64,000 nt of DNA from Streptomyces sp. AM 2-1-1. Lineage in GTDB: Bacteria > Actinomycetota > Actinomycetes > Streptomycetales > Streptomycetaceae. The position numbers and the translations under genes were made by a program. Under the pieces are notes generated by a model. The model was not told where the DNA came from. It was given only the letters and a program-made list of their open reading frames with translations, and searched no databases. How positions within the stretch are numbered: position 1 is the first letter of the stretch; the number at the start of each line of letters is the position of its first letter. The stretch covers positions 1,798,001 through 1,862,000 of the forward strand of contig NZ_CP119147.1 in assembly GCF_029167645.1 (NCBI RefSeq), read 5' to 3'. Below are positions 29,199 through 36,279 of this stretch, in pieces.

Positions 29199-30446
29199 CT
29201 ACTTCTCCCGCGCCGGCAGGCCCGCGCTGAACTCCGCGAACACCTCGTGGAAGTCCGGGAAGGTCTTGCGCACGCAGCCCGGGTCGTCGTACGTCGTCCC
29301 GGGGTTGCGCAGGGCTGCGACGGCGAAGGACATGACGATGCGGTGGTCGCCGTGGGTGGTGACCTCGGCGGGGCGCGGGGTCCCGGGGTGGATCTCGATC
29401 CAGTCGGGTCCGGTGTGCACGGTGACGCCCATGGCGCGGAGGTTCTCGGCGCACGCCTCCAGCCGGTCGCACTCCTTGACCCGGGTGTTGGCGACGTCCT
29501 CGATCCGGACCGGCCAGTCGGCGTACGGGGCGAGGGCGGCGAGCGTCGGCATGGTGTCGGAGATGTCCCGCATGTTGACGGTGAGGCCGCGCAGGGTGCC
29601 GTCCGAGCGGACCGTGGTGGCGTCCTCGGTGATGACCACCTCGGCGCCCATCCGCCGCAGCACGTCGACGAAGCGCAGGTCGCCCTGGAGCGCCCCGGTG
29701 CCGAGGCCGGGGACGGTGACCTCCCCGCCGGTGAGGGCGGCGGCGGCGAAGAAGTAGCCGGCGGTGGAGGCGTCCGGCTCGACGGCGTACGTGGTGGCGC
29801 GGTAGCCACCGGGCGGCACGGTGAAGGTGTCACCCTCACGGGTGACCTCGACCCCGAAGTCCCGCATCATCGCGAGCGTGATCCCGATGTACGGCGCCGA
29901 GACCAGCCGGGTGACGTCGATCGTCAGGCCGGTGGAGGTCAGCGGGCCGAGCATCAGCAGGGCGGTGAGGTACTGCGAGGACTCCCCCGCGTCCAGCGTG
30001 ATCCTGCCCCCCTCGATCCCGGCGGCGCGCACGCGCAGCGGGTGGTGCCCCTCCTGCTCGTCGTGGCGCAGGTCGACGCCGAGGGTGCGCAGCGCCCGGC
30101 TGAGCGGGGCGAGCGGGCGGCGCCGCATCTGTGCGGAGGCGTCGAAGCGGTACGTGCCCGAGGGGGCGGCGGCGACGAGGGTGGGCAGGAAGCGGGCCGT
30201 GGTCGCGCCGTCGCGGCAGAACACGTCGGTGTCGGTGACGCCGGGGCCTGTCGGGCGGCCCTCGACGTGCCAGCGGTCCGGCTCCTTCGTGACCGCGTAG
30301 CCGAGGCGGGCGAGGCCCTCGGCGAACCCTTCGGTGTCGTCGGAACGGAGCGGGTGCAGGAGGGTGGTGGTGCCGTCCGCCGCCGCGGCGAGGAAGAGGG
30401 CGCGGGCGGTGACGGACTTGGAGCCGGGGATCTGGATGACGGTCAC
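29199..30446 (-). CDS. 3-phosphoshikimate 1-carboxyvinyltransferase (EPSP synthase) with Ala at the glyphosate-determining position
   Basis: Shikimate-pathway enzyme that joins PEP to shikimate-3-phosphate. 415 aa, slightly short because it begins right at the substrate motif PGSKSVTAR (Lys10, Ser11, Arg15). Other ligands are kept: GESSQYLTAL, DISDTMPTLAAL, ANTRVKECDRLEA, THGDHRIVMSFAVAAL and RKTFPDF. The usual NAGTxMR loop is DGATTARFLP (79-88): aligned to E. coli, Ala81 replaces Gly96 and Asp79 replaces Asn94. Start GTG 30446. It has its own terminator and is not linked to other aro genes, so it may be a second, specialised copy. Confidence 0.88.
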   Translation of the reverse strand: MTVIQIPGSKSVTARALFLAAAADGTTTLLHPLRSDDTEGFAEGLARLGYAVTKEPDRWHVEGRPTGPGVTDTDVFCRDGATTARFLPTLVAAAPSGTYRFDASAQMRRRPLAPLSRALRTLGVDLRHDEQEGHHPLRVRAAGIEGGRITLDAGESSQYLTALLMLGPLTSTGLTIDVTRLVSAPYIGITLAMMRDFGVEVTREGDTFTVPPGGYRATTYAVEPDASTAGYFFAAAALTGGEVTVPGLGTGALQGDLRFVDVLRRMGAEVVITEDATTVRSDGTLRGLTVNMRDISDTMPTLAALAPYADWPVRIEDVANTRVKECDRLEACAENLRAMGVTVHTGPDWIEIHPGTPRPAEVTTHGDHRIVMSFAVAALRNPGTTYDDPGCVRKTFPDFHEVFAEFSAGLPAREK

Positions 30447-30479
30447 GGTGGGGGATCCTGCCGTGTCCCCGCCCGCGGG

Positions 30480-30512
30480 GCGGGGCGCGTCCAGCGGGTG
30501 GACGCGCCCCGC
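30480..30512 (-). terminator. Terminator of the acyl-CoA dehydrogenase gene
   Basis: 13-bp stem: GCGGGGCGCGTCC (30480-30492) pairs with GGACGCGCCCCGC (30500-30512) around AGCGGGT, 13 bp past the acyl-CoA dehydrogenase stop. Confidence 0.75.
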
Positions 30513-30524
30513 TCACCGCCCGGC

Positions 30525-32534
30525 TCAGCGGTAGGGGCGGCGGGCGTTCTCGCCCCGGGCCGGCCCCGGAGCGGCGTCCGCGATCCAGGGGCCGTCGCCG
30601 CTGGGGTCGATGACTCCCTCCTCCAGCCACGTGTACGAACCCGCGAGGACCCGGTCGACCACGCGCCGGTCGAGCGTGTCGGTGTTGGCCCAGAGGCGGC
30701 CGAACAGCTCCTCCGTCCTGAGCCGGGCCTGCTGGCAGAAGGCGTCGGCGAGCTGGTAGGCCTCGCGGCCGTGTTCGCCGCGGCTGCGCAGAAGTTCGGC
30801 GCGGACGCAGGCGGCGCTCATCGCGAAGAGCTCGGCGCCGATGTCGACGGTCCGGCCCAGGAAGCCCTGCTTGGTCTCCATCCGGCCCTGCCAGCGCGAC
30901 ATGGCGTAGAAGGTGGAGCGGGCCAGCCGGCGCGCGGCGCGCTCGGCGTACCGCAGGTGGTGCGAGAGGTCCGGATGACCGGCGGGACGGAACTCCGGGT
31001 ACGAGGAGGGGAGCTGGCCCGGACCGGCGACCAGCTTCGGCAGCCAGCGGGCGTAGAAGCCGGCCGCCGCCGCGCCGGCCCTGGCCTTGTCGGCGAGCGG
31101 CTTGTCGGGGTCGACGAGGTCGCCGGCCACCGTGAGGTGGGCGTCGACCGCCTCCCGGGCGATCAGCAGGTGCATGATCTCGGTCGAGCCCTCGAAGATG
31201 CGGTTGATCCGCATGTCGCGGAGCATCTGTTCGGCGGGGACGGCCCGTTCGCCGCGGGCGGCGAGGGAGTCGGCGGTCTCGAAGCCGCGGCCGCCACGGA
31301 TCTGCACGAGTTCGTCGGAGATGCGCCAGCCCATCTCGGAGCCGTAGAGCTTGGCGAGGGCTGCCTCGATGCGGATGTCGTTGCGGTCCTCGTCGGCCAT
31401 CTGGGAGGCGAGGTCGACCACGGCTTCCAGGGCGAAGGTGGTGGCGGCGATGAACGAGATCTTCGCGCCGACCGCCTCGTGGCGGGCGACCGGCCTGCCC
31501 CACTGCTCGCGCGCCGCCGACCATTCGCGGGCGATCTTCAGGGACCACTTGCCCACGCCGACGCACATGGCCGGCAGGGAGAGCCGGCCCGTGTTGAGCG
31601 TGGTCAGCGCGATCTTGAGTCCGGCGCCCTCGGGGCCGATGCGGTGGGCGGCGGGGACCCTCACCCGGTGGAAGCGGGTGACGCCGTTCTCGATCCCGCG
31701 CAGTCCCATGAAGGCGTTGCGGTGCTCAACGGTGATGCCGGGTGAGTCCGCCTCGACGACGAAAGCAGTGATGCCGCCCCGGTGCTCCGGCCCCTCGGGG
31801 ACCCGGGCCATGACGACCAGCAGGTCGGCGACGACCCCGTTGGTGGTCCAGAGCTTCACGCCGTCCAGGACGTAGGAGTCGCCGTCCGGCACGGCGGTGG
31901 TGGCGAGCCGGGCGGGGTCGGAGCCGACGTCGGGCTCGGTGAGCAGGAACGCCGAGATGTCGGTGCTCGCGAGCCGGGGCAGGAAGGTGTCCTTCTGCTC
32001 CTGGGTGCCGAACATCTTCAGTGGCTGCGGTACGCCGATCGACTGGTGGGCCGAGAGCAGCGCGCCCACCGCGGGGCTGGCCGAGCCGGCCAGGGCGAGG
32101 GCCCGGTTGTAGTAGACCTGGGTGAGGCCGAGGCCGCCGTACTTCGGTTCGATCTTCATACCGAGCGCGCCGAGCTTCTTGAGTCCGGCGATCACCTCGT
32201 CGGGGATGCGCGCCTCGCGTTCGATGAGGGCGCCGTCCACGTGGTCGAGGCAGAACGCGCGCAGTCGGGAGAGGAACTCCTCGCCGCGCCGGACGTCCTC
32301 GTCGGCGGGCAGCGGGTGCGGGTGGATCAGGTCGAGGCGGAGGCGGCCGAGGAAGAGCTCCTTGGCGAAGCTGGGCCGGTGCCAGTCCCGCTCCCGGGCG
32401 TCCTCCGCGACGCGGCGCGCCTCGCGTTCGGTGACCCGGGTCCGCTGCGGACGGGTGCGGGCGGCGGGACCGGTGGCCCCACCGGTCGCGTCGGGGCGCT
32501 CGGGGAGGTCCTGCGGGGCCTGCGGTGCGGACAT
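30525..32534 (-). CDS. Long-form acyl-CoA dehydrogenase
   Basis: Flavoenzyme catalysing alpha,beta-dehydrogenation of an acyl-CoA. 669 aa against about 380-400 for typical members. The core (about residues 80-460) has AFLLTEPDVGSDPARLATTA, LDGVKLWTTNG, GLRGIENGVTRFHRVRVPAAHRIG, and RIFEGSTEIMHLLIAREAV near the C-terminal end of the fold. About 70 residues precede the core and about 200 helical residues follow, as in VLCAD/ACAD9-type enzymes. Substrate not predictable. Start ATG 32534 (MSAPQAPQDLPERPD). Confidence 0.88.
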   Translation of the reverse strand: MSAPQAPQDLPERPDATGGATGPAARTRPQRTRVTEREARRVAEDARERDWHRPSFAKELFLGRLRLDLIHPHPLPADEDVRRGEEFLSRLRAFCLDHVDGALIEREARIPDEVIAGLKKLGALGMKIEPKYGGLGLTQVYYNRALALAGSASPAVGALLSAHQSIGVPQPLKMFGTQEQKDTFLPRLASTDISAFLLTEPDVGSDPARLATTAVPDGDSYVLDGVKLWTTNGVVADLLVVMARVPEGPEHRGGITAFVVEADSPGITVEHRNAFMGLRGIENGVTRFHRVRVPAAHRIGPEGAGLKIALTTLNTGRLSLPAMCVGVGKWSLKIAREWSAAREQWGRPVARHEAVGAKISFIAATTFALEAVVDLASQMADEDRNDIRIEAALAKLYGSEMGWRISDELVQIRGGRGFETADSLAARGERAVPAEQMLRDMRINRIFEGSTEIMHLLIAREAVDAHLTVAGDLVDPDKPLADKARAGAAAAGFYARWLPKLVAGPGQLPSSYPEFRPAGHPDLSHHLRYAERAARRLARSTFYAMSRWQGRMETKQGFLGRTVDIGAELFAMSAACVRAELLRSRGEHGREAYQLADAFCQQARLRTEELFGRLWANTDTLDRRVVDRVLAGSYTWLEEGVIDPSGDGPWIADAAPGPARGENARRPYR

Positions 32535-32734
32535 GGGGGCTCACCTCTCCGCGGGGCGGATCGGGGGTTCGGCCTGACGGCGGGTGACCGGCTCCGCGCC
32601 CGCGGGGTTGCGACCGGTGGCACATGTCCGTATCTACCCGATTCGCCCGACCTCCACCACCGCAACGCCGGGACCCCGGCACCCCCGAACGCAGCCCGGC
32701 GGTGTCCCCCCGGGTGCGGCCTCCGGGCGCGGAC

Positions 32735-32782
32735 GCACCACCGGCCGGAGACCCGCGCGCAGCGGGCTCCGGCCGGTGGTGC
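32735..32782 (-). terminator. Terminator of the aldehyde dehydrogenase gene
   Basis: 16-bp stem GCACCACCGGCCGGAG (32735-32750) / CTCCGGCCGGTGGTGC (32767-32782), with an inner CCCGC/GCGGG stem (32752-32766). It follows the aldehyde dehydrogenase stop by about 30 bp. The rest of the 32535-32811 gap shows nothing else. Confidence 0.85.
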
Positions 32783-32811
32783 GTGTCCGGCGTGCCGGGG
32801 CCGGACTCCGC

Positions 32812-34257
32812 TCAGAGAGCGAGGCCGGTCAGGACCAGGACGCGCTCGTAGGTGTAGTCCTCCATGGCGTAGCGGACTCCCTCGCGGCCCACCCCGGACT
32901 GCTTGGCACCGCCGTACGGCATCTGGTCGGCCCGGTACGAGGGGACGTCACCGATGATCACGCCACCGACCTCCAGGGCGCGGTGGGCGCGGAAGGCCGC
33001 CTGCAGGTCGTGCGTGAAGACACCCGCCTGGAGGCCGTACTTCGAGGAATTGACGGCCGCGAACGCCTCCGCCTCGCCGTCCACCTTCTGGATCGAGAGG
33101 ACCGGCCCGAAGACCTCCTCGCGGGCGAGGGTCGTCGTGTCGGGGAGCCCGGTCAGGACGGTCGGCGCGTAGGTGGCGCCGTCGCGCGTGCCGCCGGTGA
33201 GGAGTTCGGCGCCCGCTGCGACCGCCTCGTCGACCCAGGACGCGACGCGCTCGGCGGCGGCCTCGCTGACGAGCGGGCCGACGTCGGTGGCGTCGTCGGA
33301 GGGGTCGCCGGTGATCAGGGCCTCGGTCGCGGCGACGATCTTCGGGACGAGGCGGTCGTGGAGCGAGGCGTCGACGATGACCCGCTGCACCGAGATGCAG
33401 GACTGGCCGCCCTGGTAGTTGGAGAAGGTCGCGATCCGGGTCGCGGCCCAGTCCAGGTCCTCCTCCGAGGCGTAGTCGCCGAGGACGACGGCCGCGCCGT
33501 TGCCGCCGAGCTCCAGGGTGCAGTGCTTGCGCGGCACCGACTCCATGATCGAGTAGCCGACCGGGCCGGAGCCGGTGAAGGAGATCACCGGCAGCCGCTC
33601 GTCCTGGACGAGGGCGGGCATCCGGTCGTTCGGGACCGTCAGCACGGACCAGGAACCGGCCGGCAGGTCCGTCTCGGCGAGCAGCTCGCCGAGGATCAGC
33701 GAGGAGATCGGGGTGGCCGGCGCGGGCTTGAGGATGATCGGGGCGCCGACGGCGAGGGCGGGGGCGACCTTGTGGGCGCTCAGGTTGAGCGGGAAGTTGA
33801 ACGGCGCGATGCCGAGGACCGTGCCGCGCGGGAAGCGGCGGGTGAGACCCAGGCGCCCGGTGCCACCGGCGTCGGTGTCCAGCCGCTGCGCGTCGCCGCC
33901 GTTGAAGCGGCGGGCCTCCTCGGCGGCGAAGCGGAAGACGGAGACGGCGCGGCCGACCTCGCCGCGGGCCCACTTGACCGGCTTGCCGTTCTCGGCGGAG
34001 ATGAGCCGGGCGATCTCCTCGGTGCGCTCCACGAGGCGGCGTACGACGTGGTCGAGCGCGGCGACCCGGACGTGTGCGGGGGTCGCGGCGAACTCCTCGC
34101 GAACGGCGTGCGCGGCGGCGACGGCCTCCTCGGTCTGCGCGTCGGTCGGCACGCTGACGGTGCCGACGAGCCGGCCGTCCCACGGGTTGGTGACGTCGAA
34201 GCTGTCCTCGCCGGTGGCCCGGCGGCCGGCCAGCCAGAAGGCGTGGGTGGAGGTCAT
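32812..34257 (-). CDS. Aldehyde dehydrogenase family protein, possibly succinate-semialdehyde dehydrogenase
   Basis: NAD(P)-dependent oxidation of an aldehyde to the acid. 481 aa with the family motifs GIAPFNFPLNLSAHKVAPALAVG, ISFTGSGPVGY, LELGGNGAAVVL (catalytic Glu) and NYQGGQSCISVQR (catalytic Cys), and EVFGPVLSI near the end. The substrate is inferred from context: the next genes are a PucR-type regulator and, further on, gabT, suggesting the GABA degradation route. Start ATG 34257; no clear Shine-Dalgarno. A motif shared with the gabT upstream region lies at 34412-34424. Confidence 0.88.
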   Translation of the reverse strand: MTSTHAFWLAGRRATGEDSFDVTNPWDGRLVGTVSVPTDAQTEEAVAAAHAVREEFAATPAHVRVAALDHVVRRLVERTEEIARLISAENGKPVKWARGEVGRAVSVFRFAAEEARRFNGGDAQRLDTDAGGTGRLGLTRRFPRGTVLGIAPFNFPLNLSAHKVAPALAVGAPIILKPAPATPISSLILGELLAETDLPAGSWSVLTVPNDRMPALVQDERLPVISFTGSGPVGYSIMESVPRKHCTLELGGNGAAVVLGDYASEEDLDWAATRIATFSNYQGGQSCISVQRVIVDASLHDRLVPKIVAATEALITGDPSDDATDVGPLVSEAAAERVASWVDEAVAAGAELLTGGTRDGATYAPTVLTGLPDTTTLAREEVFGPVLSIQKVDGEAEAFAAVNSSKYGLQAGVFTHDLQAAFRAHRALEVGGVIIGDVPSYRADQMPYGGAKQSGVGREGVRYAMEDYTYERVLVLTGLAL

Positions 34258-34294
34258 GGAGGTCCGGCCCTTCGGGAGGTCGTGTGGTGCGCGC

Positions 34295-34335
34295 CGTGCG
34301 GTGCGCGGGGCGTGCGGTGCGCGGGGCGTGCGGTG
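34295..34335. repeat. 16-bp tandem repeat upstream of the aldehyde dehydrogenase gene
   Basis: CGTGCGGTGCGCGGGG occurs twice head-to-tail (34295-34310, 34311-34326), followed by a partial third copy to 34335. It is noncoding and lies 40-80 bp before the start of the gene. Confidence 0.6.
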
Positions 34336-34411
34336 ATCGCGCGCGGGGGCGGCTGCTCGCCGTCGCGGGTGTCGCCCGCCCACCGTAGGGCGCACCCGGG
34401 CCTGTGCGGTT

Positions 34412-34424
34412 TGTCCGCGGTGGA
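34412..34424. promoter_or_regulatory. Candidate PucR-type operator (copy 1)
   Basis: TGTCCGCGGTGGA lies about 155 bp upstream of the aldehyde dehydrogenase start and matches 12 of 13 bases of TGTCCGCGGCGGA upstream of gabT. The regulator gene lies between the two targets. The inference is by motif sharing only. Confidence 0.35.
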
Positions 34425-34489
34425 GCAGGTGGCGGTGGCGGGGCGCCGAATTGTCGAAGAGGCGAGGAGGGGACGGCAGCCCGCCCCGC

Positions 34490-36097
34490 TCAGCCCTCCG
34501 CCGCCGGGGAGGCCGTCGCCTTCAGGGCGAGCCAGAGTTCCATCCGGGCGTCCGGGTCGTCGAGCGAGCGTCCCAGGATCTCCTCCACCCGCCGCATCCG
34601 GTACCGAAGGGTGTGCCGGTGCACGCCGAGGTCGGCGGCGGCGGCGTCCCACTGGCCGTGCCGGGAGAGCCAGGCGCGGAGCGACGCCACCAGGTCGCCG
34701 CGGCCCTTGGCGTCGTGCTCGTACAGGGGGCGCAGCATCCCGTCCGCGAAGGCGCGTACCGCGTCGTCCGCGAGGAGCGGCAGCATCGACCCGGCGGCCA
34801 GTTCCTCGTGCTCCACGAGGGTCCTGCCCCGGCGGCGGGCGATCGAGAGCGCCTGTTCGGCCTGTTTGTACGCGGCGGAGACCGCTATGGGGCCGGCGGG
34901 AGCGGAGAGCCCCACCACGATGTGCGCCCCCTCCGCGCCCTGGTCGCGCGCCGGGCGGGCGTCCAGCGCTTCCGCGTACGCGGCGCACGCGCCGACCGCC
35001 TCGCCCCCGTCCACGGCCAGCACCACGAGCCGTTCGCCGTCGGGGACCGCCAGCAGCGGTTCCCCGGTCCGGGCGGCCGCCGCGTCGAGTGCCTCGGCGA
35101 GGGCCTCCGCGACGGACGCACCGGCGTCACCGGTCGGGACGGGCGCGCCCGCGGGGAGTGCCGGCTCCGCGATGAGCAGCCGGAACGGGGCGTCCAGGAG
35201 GCCGCCCCATAGGTCGCCGGCGACCGCCCGCGCGTGGTCGGGCTCGCCGGAGAGCAGCATTCGCAGCACCGCCGCGCCCAGGCGCTGCTCGGCGCCGTAC
35301 AGGGCGCGCGAGCGGGCGGTGGTCAGGGTGAGCAGGGCGACGGCCGAGTTGACCGCGTACCGCTCGGCGGTGCCCGGGGCCGCGCCGGTACCGACGGCGA
35401 GGACGCCCCGGGCCCGGCGGCCGGTGCCGAGCGTCTGGAGTTCGACCCGGTCCTCGGCGGAGCCCACGACGGCGCTCGACGGGGCGGGCCGCTCGCGCAG
35501 CCGGGTCACGTCCGGGGTGAGCCGGGCGGCCCGGCGGGCGGCCCACTCCGGCGCCGCGGCGACGAGCGCGCCGGACGTGTCGTACAGGGCGGCCCAGCCG
35601 TCGACGTGGGCGGCCAGGCGGGAGAGGAGCGGGGCGGGGCCGTCGGCGGTGAGCGCGGCCCGGGTCAGTTCCCGCTGGGCCTCGAACCCGGCGGTGACCG
35701 CGCGGTACTGGTCGGCCGCGATGGCGGCGGAGACCGCCTTGCTGATGGCGAGGAACGGGGTCGGCCGGGGCACTTCCAGGAGCGGCATCCCCGCCTCCTC
35801 GGCGGCGTCCACCAGGGCCGGGGGGACCGACTCGTGCACCACGCCGACGGCGAAGCCGAGCCCGGCGACGCCGGCCGCGGACAGCCGCCGCACGTAGCGG
35901 CGCATCTCCTCCGGGTTCTCGGCGTCGAGGTTGGCGGCGGTCACCAGCAGCAGTTCACCGCCCTCCATGTACGGGACGGGGTCGGCGAGTTCGCTGGCGT
36001 GGGCCCAGCGCACCGGGGTGTCGAGGCGGTCCGCCGCGGCGCGGACGCGGAGTTTGAGGGCCGTGTGCTGGACGAGGGAGGCGAGCGTGGGGGGCAT
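34490..36097 (-). CDS. PucR family transcriptional regulator
   Basis: 535 aa. The N-terminal PucR (purine-catabolism-like sensing) domain spans about 1-130: MPPTLASLVQHTALKLRVRAA, ...GELLLVTAANLDAENPEEMRRYVRRLSAAGVAGLGFAVG. A GGDEF-like middle region follows, and a C-terminal CdaR/PucR helix-turn-helix: SLRAWLSRHGQWDAAAADLGVHRHTLRYRMRRVEEILGRSLDDPDARMELWLALK. Start ATG 36097. Between an aldehyde dehydrogenase and gabT, it is a good candidate for the local GABA-pathway regulator. Its upstream region contains a perfect 9-5-9 inverted repeat. Confidence 0.9.
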   Translation of the reverse strand: MPPTLASLVQHTALKLRVRAAADRLDTPVRWAHASELADPVPYMEGGELLLVTAANLDAENPEEMRRYVRRLSAAGVAGLGFAVGVVHESVPPALVDAAEEAGMPLLEVPRPTPFLAISKAVSAAIAADQYRAVTAGFEAQRELTRAALTADGPAPLLSRLAAHVDGWAALYDTSGALVAAAPEWAARRAARLTPDVTRLRERPAPSSAVVGSAEDRVELQTLGTGRRARGVLAVGTGAAPGTAERYAVNSAVALLTLTTARSRALYGAEQRLGAAVLRMLLSGEPDHARAVAGDLWGGLLDAPFRLLIAEPALPAGAPVPTGDAGASVAEALAEALDAAAARTGEPLLAVPDGERLVVLAVDGGEAVGACAAYAEALDARPARDQGAEGAHIVVGLSAPAGPIAVSAAYKQAEQALSIARRRGRTLVEHEELAAGSMLPLLADDAVRAFADGMLRPLYEHDAKGRGDLVASLRAWLSRHGQWDAAAADLGVHRHTLRYRMRRVEEILGRSLDDPDARMELWLALKATASPAAEG

Positions 36098-36211
36098 GGA
36101 ACGGAACCCTCGGGATCGAGTGGGGGTCGGGCCGGGCGGGGGTCGGGCCGTCGCGACCGGCTCGGGACGGCCGGCGTCGTACTGCGCCGTCCTGTACGAA
36201 CGGCCACCTCC

Positions 36212-36234
36212 GATTGTGCCAGGGCGGCACAATC
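36212..36234. promoter_or_regulatory. Perfect inverted repeat upstream of the PucR regulator
   Basis: GATTGTGCC (36212-36220), AGGGC, GGCACAATC (36226-36234). It lies 115 bp upstream of the regulator start and 46 bp past the stop of the ATPase gene. It is AT-containing at both ends and has no U-tract, so an operator (autoregulation) is more likely than a terminator, though both are possible. Confidence 0.45.
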
Positions 36235-36279
36235 ACCTCGTCGCCCGGCCGGACGATCCCCCGCTCTCCGCTCCCCGGC

